64,000 nucleotides of DNA. Origin: Diphasiastrum complanatum. Lineage: Eukaryota > Streptophyta > Lycopodiopsida > Lycopodiales > Lycopodiaceae. Position 1 is the stretch's first letter, and each line of letters starts with the position of its first letter. Below the pieces are notes generated by a model. It saw only the letters and a list, made by a program, of their open reading frames with translations, was not told the DNA's origin and ran no database searches. Location of the stretch: assembly GCA_029204225.1 (NCBI GenBank), contig CM055106.1, positions 24,633,368-24,697,367 on the forward strand, given 5' to 3'. This document shows, in pieces, positions 19,906 through 30,920 of the stretch. The translations under genes and the position numbers were made by a program.

Positions 19906-20132
19906 GTGTTGAGACTAATGCTCATACATTGAAATCTTGTACTTTTTCATTCTTTGATCATTGCTATTATATTCTGTTGATTAGCATGCTAGATTGTGGA
20001 TTAGCCATTTCTTCTAAACTAGATTTTGTTGATCAATCTAGAATCAGGTTATAGTGCCAATCACAAAGTTTAATTAAAATCAGTCACTCTTGTGGACATT
20101 CCCCACACGTGTGAATTTTGGAAATTTTGTCA
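19902..20132 (+). repeat. 3' part of copia C 5' LTR
   Basis: Sequence directly before the PBS and ending ...AAATTTTGTCA. CCCCACACGTGTGAATTTTGG at about 20101-20120 repeats the G-box motif of the copia B LTR. The left boundary is not visible. Confidence 0.6.
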
Positions 20133-20145
20133 TGGTATCAAAGCC
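20133..20145 (+). promoter_or_regulatory. Copia C primer binding site (tRNA-iMet, mutated)
   Basis: TGGTATCAAAGCC differs from the plant copia PBS at one base (G to A). It directly follows the LTR end CA. Confidence 0.85.
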
Positions 20146-20902
20146 ACATTAAGCTTTGCATGCTAACAACTCTGATTGTACAAGAAACTGAGAGCTAAAT
20201 CGAGCAAAAAAGCAGTTTTGCACTTTTTCTAACCTTTCTCTGAAGTGTATTTGGATCAAATCGGATTTGAACTGAATTTTCAGACCTGAATTGAGGAAGT
20301 ATGGAATTCTAGAATTTCGCACGTGTGAAAATCAGAGTTTTTCAGTCCCTTTGTTCTCCTTACTTATAGATCCAAAGATAGCAGTGTTATAGCTTGATGG
20401 AAAGCATTTGATCTGTACTTTCCACAAAAATTGAAACCAAATCAATCTGATGTGTCTAGCAAGAGTTATAAGCTCTTAAAGAGGATAGGGATAGGTCCAA
20501 AATCCGAGTGACAACATTTTGATTTGATTCAATTGTACTTTGTTCTGAATCCATTGTTTTGAGCATCCAACACAAAAAACTGTAGATCAAGACTGAGTTT
20601 GAAGTATTTGAATACCCTTTGAGCCTTCTGAGTGTCAATAGTGTTTTCTTTTGAAGCATTTCACACGTGCCAAAGGTGGGATTCAAACCAGCCAAAGTGT
20701 CTCAAACCACTTTTTGTGTCTGATCTATATAACTTGTCTTGTGAAATATTTGAGATTAATCTCAAATACAGTTGCAAGTGTTTCACATAGGAAGGTAGTA
20801 AATCCTTGAAAATACCTATAGTGAAAGAGAGCAGCAACTTTAAGTCTGATTGGAACAAGCTCAAACATATCTCAGTCCAATAACTAAGAAGTCTTCATTA
20901 AA

Positions 20903-21640
20903 ATGGCATCTCAGGGAGGATATCTTCTAGAAGCCAGTGAAAGACTAAACACTTCTAATTACTCAATTTGGAAGTTCAAAATGGAGTCTGTTTTGATTCT
21001 CCAGGATGTTATGGATATTGTGCTTGGTGTTGAGGAGGAGTCTCAAGCAGGTTGAAATTCCTAAATATAAGAAGAAAGCTAGAATGGCTCTACATTTCAT
21101 TAAGATGAATGTATCTAATGAAATTTGAGAGAGATAGGAACTTGCACTACAATCAAAGAAGCTTAGGATGCACTAAAGACCATCTATGAAGCGAAGAATA
21201 CTTCTAGAATACTCACTCTTAGGAATCAGATTTTCCAATGTTTCCAAAGAAGTGAAGAGAGTGCATCTAACTATGTTCTGACAGTTAAAGATTTACATAG
21301 AGAGCTTTCCTATGTTGGTGTTACCATTAACCAAGTTGAGCTAGTCATACTGAATGGCTTGAGAGATGACTATGATAATCTTGTTCAGTCTTTTGCTATT
21401 AAGGAGGAGTTACCTAATCTAGAAACTCTCCAAGGAATTTTTATTTCTGAAGAATCTAGACAAAGCTATAAACTCTCCAGGATGAACAAACTTGAACATG
21501 GTGGAAGTGACAAAGCCCTCTTTGTCAAAGGCAAGCAAAAAGGAAGGAGTAAAAACCAATTCTCTCAAGCATACAACAAAGACGCAGAAAAACCAACTCA
21601 AGCAAGCTAATCTCTCCAAAGAGATTGAAGAAGATTCTGT
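20903..21640 (+). pseudogene. Copia C gag
   Basis: Begins MASQGGYLLEASERLNTSNYS and shows the family order WKFKMESVLILQDVMDIVLG, ALHFIKMNVSNE, YEAKNTSRILTLRNQIF and DNLVQSFAIKEELPNLETLQ. A frameshift near 21050 and stops near 21128 and 21165 break it. The zinc knuckle is deleted: the frame passes from KNQFSQAYNKDAEK directly toward NQLKQANLS, which in copia B lies just after the CCHC box. Without the knuckle this gag could not package RNA normally. Confidence 0.85.
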
Positions 21641-23005
21641 TGCAAGTGATGGAGAAGGATTACTCATGGTGTCCAGTTTTTCTTCATCACCTTTCAAGAA
21701 AGATGGAGCTTCAGTGGAGCCTCTTCACATATGTGCTGTTCAAAGGAGTCATTTGACTCAATCTTACCTTTGAAAGGACTCAAGAGATCTATTTACACAA
21801 CTAATGATCATGAGTGTCCAATAGAAGGAATTGGCAACATTCCATTGAAACTTGCTTATTCAAAAGTTCTTGCACTTTCTAATGTTCTTTTCATTCCAAA
21901 ACTTACAAAGAACTTAATTAGTGTGAGAAAGTTGCTTGATAATGGTTGTGATGTAAAGTTCAATCCAATACTTGTTTTATCAAGAGAAAAGATGAGATCC
22001 TTGCTGATGGAACTAGATGTGGTGGAATTTTTAAGTTGAATTCTTATGAGAATGCAAACCTTTGTGAAGTTGTTTTGTTATCTAAGGAGGAGCTGTGGCA
22101 TAGAAGGTTGGGACATTCTAACTTTACATCTATGTCTTCTATGGTTAAGAAGGAGAAGGCTATTGGTCTTCCAAAATCTCTTTCTAAAGATTTCAAGCCT
22201 TGTGAGGCTTGTGCCATTGCAAAGTCACACAGAAAGCCATATTAGAAGTCTTTTATAAAGACTACTTGTCCATTGGAACTCATACATTCAGATGTACATT
22301 TTTCCTCTTCTAAAAGTATTGGTGGTGCAACATGTTTTGTCACCTTTATTGATGACTTTACTAGATACACTTGGTTGTATCTACTTTCTTAAAAGGCTAT
22401 GGTTTTTTATCATCTTCAAAGCTTATGTAGAAAAACAGTTTTCTTGCAAAGTTAAAGCTTTAAGATGTGATGGAGGAGGTGAATATATCTCCAACAAGTT
22501 TCATAATTATTGTGAAGGTGAAGGACTAAAGAGAGAATTTTCTTGTGCCTATTCTCCATCTCAAAATGGAGTAGCTGAGAGGAAAAACTGATATTTATGT
22601 GAATGTGCTAAAGCAATTCGAGTAGCAGCTTCTTTGCCTATTGAATATTGGGGTGAAGCTATAAATTGTGCAAACTATTTGTGCAATAGATTACCTCACA
22701 ATGCTCTTGTTGGAAAATCACCTTTTGAAGTCTTGTTTCAGAAAAAACCTAAGGTATATCACCTTAGAGTTTTTGGTTGTACTTGCTTTGTTAATATGCC
22801 CTTGGAAACAAGGAAAAGAGATGATCCTAATTCTGTTAAAGGGATCATGGCTGGATATGCATCCAACAAGAAAGCTTACAGGATCTATGTTCCCTCTACC
22901 TCAACTACAATTGAGAGTAGAGATGTGATATTCCATGAAGATCAAAAATACATTCCTGAGAAGTCCGAGTTCAAAGATTCTCACAAAGATACTCAAAAAA
23001 AATAA
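21641..23005 (+). pseudogene. Copia C protease and integrase
   Basis: Starts with the acidic linker ASDGEGLLMVSSFSSSPFKKDGA. A small deletion then removes the residues around the protease aspartate, leaving SGASSHMC-like coding in another frame, so protease is dead. Integrase blocks are LWHRRLGHSNF and CEACAIAKSHRK (HHCC), HSDVHF, RCDGGGEYIS and VAERKN with the catalytic triad still readable. They are separated by stops at about 22243, 22390 and 22589. The C-terminal block ends RDVIFHEDQKYIP...DTQKK. RT and RNase H are absent; a GAGGGGAG purine tract at about 23019-23026 follows, possibly the PPT. Confidence 0.85.
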
Positions 23006-23024
23006 AACATTCTCGTATTGAGGG

Positions 23025-24722
23025 GAGTTGATGCGTGACAAAGACAACTTGGTTTAGATTGTAAGCTTGGGCATGGGGATCCACTACTTGAGCATTAGAA
23101 TCATATGTATAATAAACAACTGTTTCAGTAGAGTATTGTGGTTGAGTATTGTCTTACATATAGTAGGTTGTCGGATCGATGGTATTCGGATAAAGATAAT
23201 GGACAGCTTGTTGTGGGGCAGGTTGATTAACGACAAACTATTGACGTGGATATAGTACCATTGAATTCATATGGAATAGTCTCCTGTGCCATAGAATATC
23301 TGACGAATCATCATGGGTCCGATGTACTTGATCTGTAGATAAGAGTACCTTCAAGTGATTCAGGTTGTCTTTTCTTCTGCCTTGAGTGATAAGTGTACTG
23401 GTGCTTGCATCAACAACATTGCATGCTTCATCTGAGAACGTTACACGCATCCTTGCATCAGCTATTCTTGCCACTGATAGCAAGTCCTGCTGCAGTGTAG
23501 GCACGAACAGAACATCTTCGACTCGTCTGTCTCTGCCATTAGTATTGAGCCATAATAAACCAATACCATTCACTTGATGCTTTGATCCATCTCCAACAAT
23601 GATAAATCTTGATGGATCTGCACTCAAAAATTAGACATGATCCGTCTTGATGTGACAAAGTGTGAGGTAGCTCATGAATCAAGGATTACCTCACGTGTGT
23701 CAGGTGTTGATACTTCACACATGTCTACATAGATGTAGGCGGTCGAATTTCTGTGATTCGATCTTTCTCGCCCATATTTGAACTCTCTGGCTCCTCAACA
23801 TAGGACGAACTATTGTTGTTCTCCTATTTGCTTTGAGCTTGTTTATTTCTTAGGTTCTGGCGGCAGTCCATGGTTGCATAACCCTTCTTATGACAGTGGA
23901 TACACTCAATTTTTAGATTTAGCCAACACGAATTGACAGTATGTCCTTCGCGTTTGCATCTCACGCACATCTTCTTGTCTCCACTCTATTGTTTCGGCTT
24001 TCCCTTGCTCCTCCATTTGTCTTCGCTGGCTCCTTCTGCTTGCTGATCTCGATCATGCCTTCAATCTGACTCTCTTAGGCTTGAATTGCTTCTTTGCTTT
24101 CTCCTTGTTGCTGTAGAGGGCTTGGTCAGAAACATCCTTCTGATCAAGGTGCTTTCGAGCTTCGACTTCTTTTCAAATCTTGACAACTGTCTTTTCGAGT
24201 GTCATAGTAGGATCTTTTGCTAGCAGAGTTTTGGTTGTCTGGAAGGATCTTGGTAAAGCTCTCAACAGATAAGTATGCTGCTTCTCTGCTAATACTGCAT
24301 TTTCTGCTCCAGAATTGTGTAATGAAAGAAATAGATCTTTCATCTTTCTGATAAAGGAAGTGAGATCTTTGCCATCCGGCTACAGATTTGTCAGCTGATC
24401 TTCGAGTAGCATGATCTGACTACTTGATTTCTTCTGAAATCTTGTGAGTAAAGTATCTCACATCTCTTTTGTTTTAGAGATTGTAGCTAGGTCAAGAGTC
24501 AGACGATTCTCGATGGATGATGATAACACGACTACTGGCTTGTCATTCTTCTCCCTCCATTCGCGTAGCTCCTTGCATGTAGTTGTAGGTGCCATCTACC
24601 TAGGGAAATAATCGTTTTTCCTTTAGTATCAGCGAGGTCTTAACCTTCCATGCTAGGAAGTTAGATCCAGATGAGTCGAGGATTGTACAGATCTTGGATT
24701 GTATGTTGCTTATTGAAGCCAT
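23025..24722 (-). pseudogene. Copia D gag, protease and pre-integrase domain
   Basis: Reading starts at CAT 24720-24722 (MASISNIQSK...SNFLAWKVKTSLIL). Gag continues with stops to LLTRFQKKSSSQIMLLEDQL and LLRALPRSFQTTKTLL. Two zinc-knuckle-like boxes lie at about 23860-23975: CVRCKREGHTVNSC is intact, CIHCHKKGYATMDC has Tyr in place of His. The frame at 23627-23238 gives FIIVGDGSKHQVNGIG, FVPTLQQDLLSVARI and ILWHRRLFHMN, the protease tail and first His pair of integrase. It stops at 23238. A further 70 codons down to 23025 are Gln/Pro/Tyr-rich and unrecognised. This is a different copia lineage from A-C. Confidence 0.8.
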
Positions 24723-24805
24723 TGCTATGAATTATGTTCTCACTTGTTGATGGTTCTTTATTTGAATGCGATCTGATAGCTTTGCGGCTATGTCAGACTA
24801 TGATA

Positions 24806-24818
24806 GGCTCTGATACCA
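24806..24818 (-). promoter_or_regulatory. Copia D primer binding site (tRNA-iMet)
   Basis: The minus strand reads TGGTATCAGAGCC, an exact initiator-Met PBS 83 bp upstream of the gag start. Confidence 0.9.
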
Positions 24819-24820
24819 TT

Positions 24821-25440
24821 GATGGAAAGTGCAAAATAAAATTCCAGCTAAAATTTTGGTGATGAACTGATGGGAGTCTCTCAAATGATTCGCGAAACTA
24901 TTCTATTCAATTCGCGAAAAGATCAATCAGGCTCTATAACGAAACGAAACGAAACTAGACAAAATGAAATGAAACGAAGCAAAAACTTGAATGAGCTCTG
25001 AAATTAATTTATCCTGAAAGCAAAGTGATCGCGAAGTTCTTCTTGTTTTCACTTCTTGAAGACAGATTGTCTATGTCTTTTTTTGGAAGTTGTTTGTGTT
25101 TTCTTATATTTAATTTTCTCATGAGAACTTCGCCTTCAGCAATAGCACTCAATCTTTCTCTTTTAAAGTTCTCAACATCTCTCAACATAACTTGATTGAA
25201 TATTTGAACATCGGTAACAATAGTTTGCAATTCTGATATATTGGAGCTCAATGTCATCACCCTCAATAGCCTTCGATGGTGAAGTGAGGGGTGTGGGAGG
25301 AACAGAAGTGGAAACAAGAAACATGCTAATTTTACTGCTCTGATTTCATTTGTGCCCCTTGCAAAGATTGGTTTAATGATCTTGATGATCTGCGAGAGTT
25401 CTGAAGATTTTGCTTCTTGGAACCCTCGCACACACTAAAA
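24821..25440 (-). repeat. Probable copia D 5' LTR region
   Basis: Lies directly upstream of the PBS on the minus strand. It contains AAACGAAACGAAAC repeats (24940-24975). The right boundary is guessed from TGTGTGCGAGGG at about 25427-25438; no second LTR is present for comparison. A 140-codon frame over 25009-25431 has no recognisable domain and is probably LTR sequence. Confidence 0.4.
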
Positions 25441-25979
25441 AATGATGTTTTTTCCATCATTAACTCTCGTAGAGATTTTTCTAGATGCATTTGGGTCAGA
25501 TCTAGTGACTATCCAAGTTTCAAGAGCTATCTCCCAGGGGATCTCCAAAAATCATGAAAAAAGTGCTCTTTTAGAGTGTTTTTTGACGAAATCTTGAGAT
25601 TCTCTAATTTTTAACTTTTGCAAACTGGTAATCTGCTACATCTATGTTAGATCTTATTGGTGGTAACTCTCTAGAAGTTTTGATAGATAATTGGTAGCAG
25701 ATCCATCAGTTTTGGTGAATTTTGTCCTTATTTTGCCATGGTTTCTGAGATCGAGATCTCTGATTTGCAAACTGGTGGCCTTATTGGTGTAATATGATGA
25801 TTTGCTTTCCTCTTGATCCTATCTGAATCTGGATCTCTCTTGGATCTTGTTGGATCTTCAATGATCTCGCTAGATCTGGTTGAATCTTTATGGATCTAGC
25901 TTGATCTTCCTGGATCTAGTTGTGATGGCCAAGCAGATAAATTTTTGTAACATGCCACTACCAACTTGGATCTGTCTCA
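25441..25979 (-). other. 3' non-coding part of gypsy K with degenerate GGATCT repeats
   Basis: Follows the integrase C terminus on the minus strand. AACTCTCGTAGAG and CTGATTTGCAAACTGGT recall the K leader. Between 25805 and 25925 the word TGGATCT recurs about eight times at 10-20-bp spacing, a degenerate repeat. The expected 3' LTR is missing. Confidence 0.4.
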
Positions 25980-27121
25980 CTACAATGGCCAGTACTTGTG
26001 CAACCGGCTACCGTTGATGGGTGTGTCGAAAGGTGTCCCATCTAGCTTCTCCAAATATACGGCTCCATGACTAATAATTTCTTTGATTAGATAAGGACCT
26101 TCGCCCGTGAATTTTAATTTTCCCTTGATCGCCTTGGTTTTATACATCAGGACTAGATCTCTAAATCGAAGATTTTTCTTTTGTGACCTTCGATCATGCC
26201 ATGCTTTGCGTCTTTCCTTTTTAGTTGCCAGTGCATGCACAACTAATAAGTGTGTTTTGTAGAGCATATGCAGAGCTTTGTGGCGTAATTGTAGAGCTGA
26301 CCATATACCAATTGGAATGGGGTTTGATCAGTGCTTTCCTTATATGTTGTCCTAAAAGCCCACAGAGCAGCATGCAACTTGTGTTCCCAATCCGATCTGC
26401 TAGCTTCAACTGTTTTCATGAGTACACTACACATGATCTTATTGGATGACTCTGCTTGTCCTCTACCGCGAGGATAATAAGGTGTACTGATTCTATGGAT
26501 TACAAAGAATTCTTCCAACTGGACCTTGATGGTCTCATTGATGAAATGACTCACGCGATCGCTGACTATCTCAATCGGGCACCCAAAGTGCACAATGATA
26601 TTTTTATAAAGATACTTGGTAGTGGTCCTAGCATCAGCTACTCTTACTGCCTTGGCTTCGATCCACTTGGTGAGGTAGTCGGTGGCCACGATTATGTATC
26701 GAGCCTGGGTACTTCTTGCTTCAGGGTGAATTGGACCAATGTAGTTCAATCCCCACTTTTTGAATGGTGCTTGGACTAAGACCGGGTGCAGGTCATTATT
26801 CAATCTTGTTGGTCTCCTTGCCCTTTGGCACACATCGCACTTCCTCAGATATTCCTCCGCATCCTTATGAATTGTTGGCCACCAGCATCCTGATTGCAAG
26901 ATCTTGCGAACTGTAATGTCGGATGCAAAATGGCCTCCACCCATGCCTTTATCTGAAAGTGAAATGATTTGGGTGGCCTCATGAGGAAGAATACACCATC
27001 GAAGAATTCCATCTAGTGCTCTTCGGTACAATTGGCCGGCAATCAACTGATAAGGTCTAGATTTCAAGATCAATTTCCGTTGATCCGCCTTTGTTAGTGA
27101 TTTGTCTGATTGGCCTCTCAT
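25980..27121 (-). pseudogene. Gypsy K integrase
   Basis: Starts within the region RGQSDKSLTKADQRKLIL. The HHCC domain reads SDKGMGGGHFASD...CDVCQR: the first His is Asp, where gypsy J has HEGIGVGH. The catalytic core is complete: VATDYLTKWIEAKAVR (D), GCPIEIVSDRVSHF (D) and GRGQAESSNK (E), followed by SDWEHKLHAALWAFRTT. A frameshift near 26250 precedes the C-terminal block LVLMYKTKAIKGKLKFTGEGPY...GSRLHKYWPL. No chromodomain follows. The YYPRGRGQAES context and the Asp-tRNA PBS fit the Tat/Athila side of Ty3/gypsy. Integrase would insert cDNA into chromosomes. Confidence 0.85.
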
Positions 27122-27127
27122 TAGATA

Positions 27128-27667
27128 TTAATCTATGTCGGCAACCCATTCCGGTACTGTGTCGTTGTAAAATAAGACAGCATCAGACAACTCATCGTTG
27201 AGTTGGGTTGCAACCTCCTTCCCCTTGATACGTGACACATGATTTGCCATGTAGTGTTGTTTTCCCTTGCGAACTACTATCCAGAAATCAAATTCTAACA
27301 ACAGAAGTAGCCATCGAGTGATTCTCCTTGTGTTGCAGGTTTTGTTAACGAGATCGAAAAAGGGTTGATGGTCTGTATAAAAGACAAAGTGAGTGGCCAT
27401 TAGGTAATGCTGAAACTTTTTAACCACATATATAATTGTCAGTGCTTCTCGCTCTGTGGTTGAATAATTCATTTCTATATCACTGAGCTGTCTACTTGCA
27501 AATTGAATCGGAACATTCTTTTTGTGTTCTCCTGGCTAGGTTAAGACTACTCCAACTGCATACTTCGATGCGTCTGTATGGACATAAAACTCAATGGACC
27601 AATTGGGTGGCCGTAAGATTGGTTCTGAAACCGATGCATCTTTAAGTTCTTGGAAAGCCTTTAGGAC
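27128..27667 (-). pseudogene. Gypsy K RNase H
   Basis: Blocks in order on the minus strand: FYVHTDASKYAVGVVL with the first catalytic Asp, then MNYSTTEREALTIIYVVKKFQHYL with the catalytic Glu, HFVFYTDHQPFFDLVNK and ITRWLLLLLEFDFWIVVRKG, ending MANHVSRI. Stops and a frameshift near 27475 break it. Gypsy J encodes the same region in the same order. Confidence 0.85.
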
Positions 27668-28613
27668 TTACTCATTCCAATTTGGTTTAGTTGTGAGCTT
27701 GTAAATTGGTCGTGCTAACTTCGCAAAATCTAGAATGAAAATCATGTAATAGTTAGCATGACCCATAAAGATGTAGACCTCGCGGATCGTTCTTGGTGGT
27801 GGTAGATCAGCAATGATCTTGATTTTCGATAGGTCTGTGGCGATCTCGTGTCTAGATACTATATGGCCGAGAATAAAGCCATGTGTAGCCCAAAATTGAC
27901 ATTTTTTTGGATTCAAGGAGATCTAGAATTTATGGCATTTTTGTAGCACCTTCTCCAGATTGGATAAGTGTTCGAAGTCTGGTCCATGCACACATAGATC
28001 GTCCAAGAAAATTTCCAAAAATTTCTGCAAATACTCTTTGAATGTCGACTGCATGACTCATTGGAAGGTGCTTGGGGCATTACAAAGTCCAAATGGCATC
28101 ACCTTATAGGCATAGATTCCTCATTCTATGGCAAATGTTGTCTTATGCTGGTCTTCGGGTGCTATCTTCACTTGGTTGTAATCGCTGAAGCCGTCTAAGA
28201 AACTGTAGGCTTCGGCTCAGCTACTCTATCAAGGACACTTTCCGTAAAGGGCAAAGGAAAATGATCCTTTTGGTGACTGCGTTTAGCGCCTTCAAATTCA
28301 CACAGATTTGTATTTTTCCATTCTTCTTGGGTACTATATCTATCGATGATACCCATTCAGTGTGCTCGATTTCGTAAATAAAATCTGCGTCTAACAGCTT
28401 CTACAATTCCTACTTGACTAGCTCTGTATAGTTCGGGTTGCAGCAGTAGTAACGATTCACCTTGGGGACTGCTCCATCCACCAAGGGTATGGTGTGTTGG
28501 ACTACTGTTGGTGGAATGTCTTTCAGATCGCTGTAATTCTAGGCAAAACAGTCGTTGTACTCCGCCAACAATGATCGTAGCCTTTTGAATTGTGTGGGCG
28601 TTAATTGCTTTCC
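27668..28613 (-). pseudogene. Gypsy K reverse transcriptase
   Basis: From the pre-RT KQLTPTQFKRLRSLL at about 28600 through ADFIYEIEHTEWVS, IVPKKNGKIQICVNLKALN, to the catalytic FLDDLCVHG at about 27985-28010, then NPKKCQFW and LGHIVSRHEIATDLSKI. Several stops and indels occur. The FLDD form of the YXDD box is shared with gypsy I. The pre-RT segment is cut by a solo LTR and continues beyond 29437. Confidence 0.85.
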
Positions 28614-29431
28614 TGTGCAAAAAGTACAAAAAGGACCAAGAGTGGATCCTAATCTGATCCTCAAGAGGGATTGGTTGTCAGATTACTTGATCTATCAATC
28701 TACTTTAGATTAAGATCAATCTAGATCAATTCTAGACACAAAATCCTAACAAGAAAAATCATTAATTGAAGGTAAGTGTACTTTATGGTTTCACACGTGT
28801 GAGTCTGAGTACGGACTCCAACCTGAAAATCAAGTACACATTGATAGAACCTCAAAACAATCAAAACAAATGTAGACAAATGGAGAGAATCACTCAAAAT
28901 TGCTTCCAAAACCAAGATTGGTGTCTCACAATGATTATGGCCAAATGTGGCTCTATATATACAATAAGTGAGAGCTCGTGGTATTGATCATCCCTTTGAT
29001 CCCACATGTGTGAAGGTGCTTTGTCATATGATGATTCATCATGCAAAACTAACACTTGGACAAAACCTTCTATTTTGAGCACTTTTGGTCCATTTTCCTT
29101 CTATATGGAGATCTACTTGAAAATCTTCTAGAAGTCAAAATTTGTCTACTTCAGCTTATTCCACACATGTGAGCTGTCCTCTACACATGGGATGTGACAC
29201 CTAACCAAAGGATGTGCTCATGCAATCAATAGATTGATGCCATGTGTCATATGTCTAGAAAACTAGTTTTTGGCCTTTTTAGCCACTAGAACTTGAATTA
29301 AATCATATGTACAACCTATATGATTATGGTACATGACAAGTACACTATTTTCACACGTGGGAACAGGATCGACACATGTGTAATCATCTATATACAAGGC
29401 CTCTACCAAGCTTATTTTTGCATTTTTCACA
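28614..29431 (+). mobile_element. Solo LTR (copia-like) inserted in gypsy K
   Basis: About 818 bp from TGTGCAAAAAGTAC to GCATTTTTCACA. TTTCC occurs directly before it (28609-28613) and again at 29433-29437, one base after its end, consistent with a 5-bp target duplication. On either side the minus strand encodes two halves of one gypsy pre-RT segment (NLVEPGEEEKIIHV and KQLTPTQFKRL). It contains TTTCACACGTGTGAG and ACACATGTG words like the copia B and C LTRs, but has no PBS, PPT or coding interior. It is best read as a recombined solo LTR. Orientation is unknown; plus is nominal. Confidence 0.65.
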
Positions 29432-29437
29432 ATTTCC

Positions 29438-30458
29438 ACATGTATTATCTTTTCTTCTTCACCTGGCTCGACAAGGTTCATTGGTTGCGTTCGCGCAGGT
29501 CTCTCGAAGACTTGTTCCGCTGGCGCCTAACTTTGATCAGGTTCTCGCTGGGCTTGCGGCAACATAATTAACACTTCGTCCAAGATATAATTCTTGAGAG
29601 TCTTAGGCATCTCGTGAACTGGTGCTCATCGAGATTCCTCCTTCAGCATATTGATCTTAGCCCGACTGGTCATCTTTTGATTCTTTGTCATCTGAGTAGA
29701 GGATGGAGTTGTATCAAAGTTTATCCTGATTCACTTCAAGGAATCCAACGCCTTCCTTTTGTCTCTTTTTGTCATCTCGATGGATTTGTCCTTGTTGTCT
29801 TTCTTCGGAACTGGTGTGACATTCGCCTTGTGGTTGCGAATATCGACATCCACTGTAGCTATAGCTTCTTCGGGTAGATCACTCCATCGGATCACCTGGT
29901 TGTAGCATTGCTTCAACGGTTCTTCTTGTTCGCAAGTGCCCTTGGTGGATCTATCCTTGAAACTTTTGCCATAGTAGTTTTTTGCGGCGATTGAGCTGAT
30001 ACTTTCTTAATTCCATAACGATCTGGGTCCATGTGTTGTAGGACCTGCTCATCAGTCAGCTCAATCTCCTTGTTATAAGTCAGAGCATGTTGCCAAGGGA
30101 CTAAATCATCGTCCACTGAATTCTCAATAGATTATGTTAACTGCCATGCTACGTTTATCATATTCACTCCAAATGTAATTGGTGTGTCCATGGTGTAACA
30201 CTTGGGTGAAGATGTGTTGGGTTCAGGATCTGATTCATATTGACATGCTTGGTAGTCAATCATTGCTAATGCATCCGTCCATCTCACGACATCCGTCTCT
30301 GAATCGTAGTGACCACCCTTGCCTTGTCTCATACGATCTATCATGTGATCTGTCGTGGATGATCCGTCATCAGCCTTGGGTGCAAGTGGTTTCACTGCCC
30401 ATGTGGTTGGATCGACCTTTACAGCCTGCTCTCTGTTCTCAAAGGTGAGTTTCCCCAT
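29438..30458 (-). pseudogene. Gypsy K protease-RT linker
   Basis: Reads through short frames on the minus strand with NLVEPGEEEKIIHV at the RT side and MGKLTFENREQAVKV at the protease side. Between them are low-conservation segments rich in Asp, Lys and Gln. Linker regions of this kind are typical of Tat-like elements. Multiple stops are present. Confidence 0.6.
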
Positions 30459-30461
30459 ACT

Positions 30462-30920
30462 CTAGTTGTGTACTACTTGCGCAGTCCTCACCCATGGTCT
30501 TCTAAGTAAAACACGGTATGCAGATGGAGATTCAGGTATATCCATTACTACAAAAGTGATCACAAACTGCATGTCTGCTATTTTTATAGGGATATTGACA
30601 ACCACACCCTTTGATTTTACACAGGATTGATCTGCTAGCTTGATGGCAAATCTTGCTGGCTTCAATCCATGTAAACCCCACTTTTGATACAAAGTGGTAG
30701 AGATTAGATTGACACCGAATCCTCCATCTACCACTGTTGTCTCATCCTCGAATCTCTTGTGTTTGGTCGACAGGGTGATGTTGTGTTCCTCACTTTCCCA
30801 CGCTGTCCCGATGTGGAAAACGTTACTAGTCTCTTCGTAGCCCGTACAATATATGGGCTCTGGTGCTACTGGTTCCATCCGCTTTGGCCCATTCAGCCAA
30901 AATGCTTTGAACTTGTGCAT
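30462..30920 (-). pseudogene. Gypsy K aspartic protease
   Basis: A 152-codon frame with RFEDETTVVDGGFGVNLI, a retropepsin active-site block of the D-G-G type (many Tat-like proteases have DGGSGVN). GLKPARFAIKLADQS, IPIKIADMQFVITFVVMDI and a terminal YRVLLRRPW follow, equivalent to the usual Y-x-x-LLGRPW. The Gly to Arg change in that block and Phe for Ser in the active site are unusual. Protease would process the gag-pol precursor. Confidence 0.75.

Noticed and set aside
23025-23237. Gln/Pro/Tyr-rich minus-strand coding tail after the copia D stop
   Set aside because: It reads through in frame for about 70 codons with one more stop but matches no copia domain; too weak to call as a gene.
25009-25431. 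140-codon minus-strand frame next to the copia D PBS
   Set aside because: It lies in the probable LTR, has no recognisable domain and no independent support.
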